Source of the DNA: an uncultured Mucispirillum sp.
GTDB taxonomy: Bacteria > Chrysiogenota > Deferribacteres > Deferribacterales > Mucispirillaceae
Assembly: GCA_944324465.1 (NCBI GenBank)
Contig: CALUWI010000003.1
Coordinates: 121,379-185,378 of the forward strand
DNA: 64,000 nt
Reading direction: 5' to 3'
The position numbers and the translations under genes were made by a program. Shown here piece after piece: positions 63,925 through 64,000 of the stretch. Each line of letters begins with the position of its first letter. Position 1 is the stretch's first letter. The notes beneath the pieces were generated by a model that searched no databases, was not told where the DNA came from, and was given only the letters and a program-made list of their open reading frames with translations.

Positions 63925-64000
63925 TAACTCTTTAGAGAGTTGAGCGTAGCGAAACCAAAAACTACTGGCTATGCCAGTAGATGACAAAATCTTATAGAAA
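63925..64000. repeat. Palindromic repeat element cut by the window end
   Basis: Contains the small hairpin AACTCT/AGAGTT, the motif GAGCGTAGCGAAACC (63942-63956) and the hairpin CTACTGGC/GCCAGTAG (63962-63980). The GAGCG core also occurs near 30870, 31160 and (reverse) 37910. Confidence 0.55.

Overview
The window looks like chromosomal DNA of an AT-rich, diderm, strictly anaerobic or microaerophilic bacterium. Supporting signs are Sec and lipoprotein signals throughout, a meso-diaminopimelate-type MurE, superoxide reductase instead of superoxide dismutase, a DcuA C4-dicarboxylate carrier with ATP-type PEP carboxykinase, and a CheX-type chemotaxis phosphatase. The combination and base composition would fit a member of the Deferribacteres such as the gut commensal Mucispirillum. 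That placement is inference from memory; no database was searched. Ribosome binding sites are mostly GGAG-like and decided several start codons here.

Layout. 1-4500: accessory genes, all on the + strand (ankyrin lipoprotein, two GNAT acetyltransferases, Sel1-repeat protein, an altered M23 peptidase with two secreted partners), closed by a 119-nt palindrome. 4700-6890: a small membrane protein, then an isolated phage-type lysis cassette (two spanin-like proteins, holin, M15 endolysin) interrupted by a 177-bp insert between 61-bp direct repeats. 7200-11700: YhdH/AcuI-type reductase, an unknown secreted protein, a GT39-like membrane glycosyltransferase, and a SprA-related metalloprotease on the - strand. 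12200-29435: a long dcw (division and cell wall) cluster in the order mraZ-rsmH-ftsL-ftsI-murE-murF-mraY-murD-ftsW-murG-murC-ddl-ftsQ-ftsA-ftsZ, followed by a second, truncated FtsZ paralogue and a GT4 glycosyltransferase. The cluster starts behind a promoter that overlaps an exact 10-bp-periodic MraZ operator, and it lacks murB. 30560-31190: a non-coding block of palindromic repeats.

31190-33880: tandem MATE exporters (- strand). 34345-37767: transketolase, RlmB, RlmH and DksA. 38126-45794 (- strand): an M30-like lipoprotein peptidase with a GxT repeat region, two tandem membrane metallophosphoesterases, and three tandem substrate-binding lipoproteins without permease or ATPase. 45978-51422: LprI-like secreted protein, CIRCE-controlled Hsp20, DcuA, a Tat-exported DUF362 protein and a divergent AraC regulator. 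51709-52080: superoxide reductase. 52158-56522 (- strand): an eight-gene operon-like array of small, helical, mostly exported proteins that I cannot assign to a known family. 56600-64000: HNH endonuclease, PckA, a membrane XRE regulator, AlaS, CheX and an M16 peptidase.

The most unusual items are the FtsZ paralogue without a C-terminal peptide, which shares an 89-bp identical tract with ftsZ; the eight-gene array of exported helical proteins; the stand-alone lysis cassette with its structured insert; and a 66-bp repeat family whose two copies keep their hairpin while its sequence changes.
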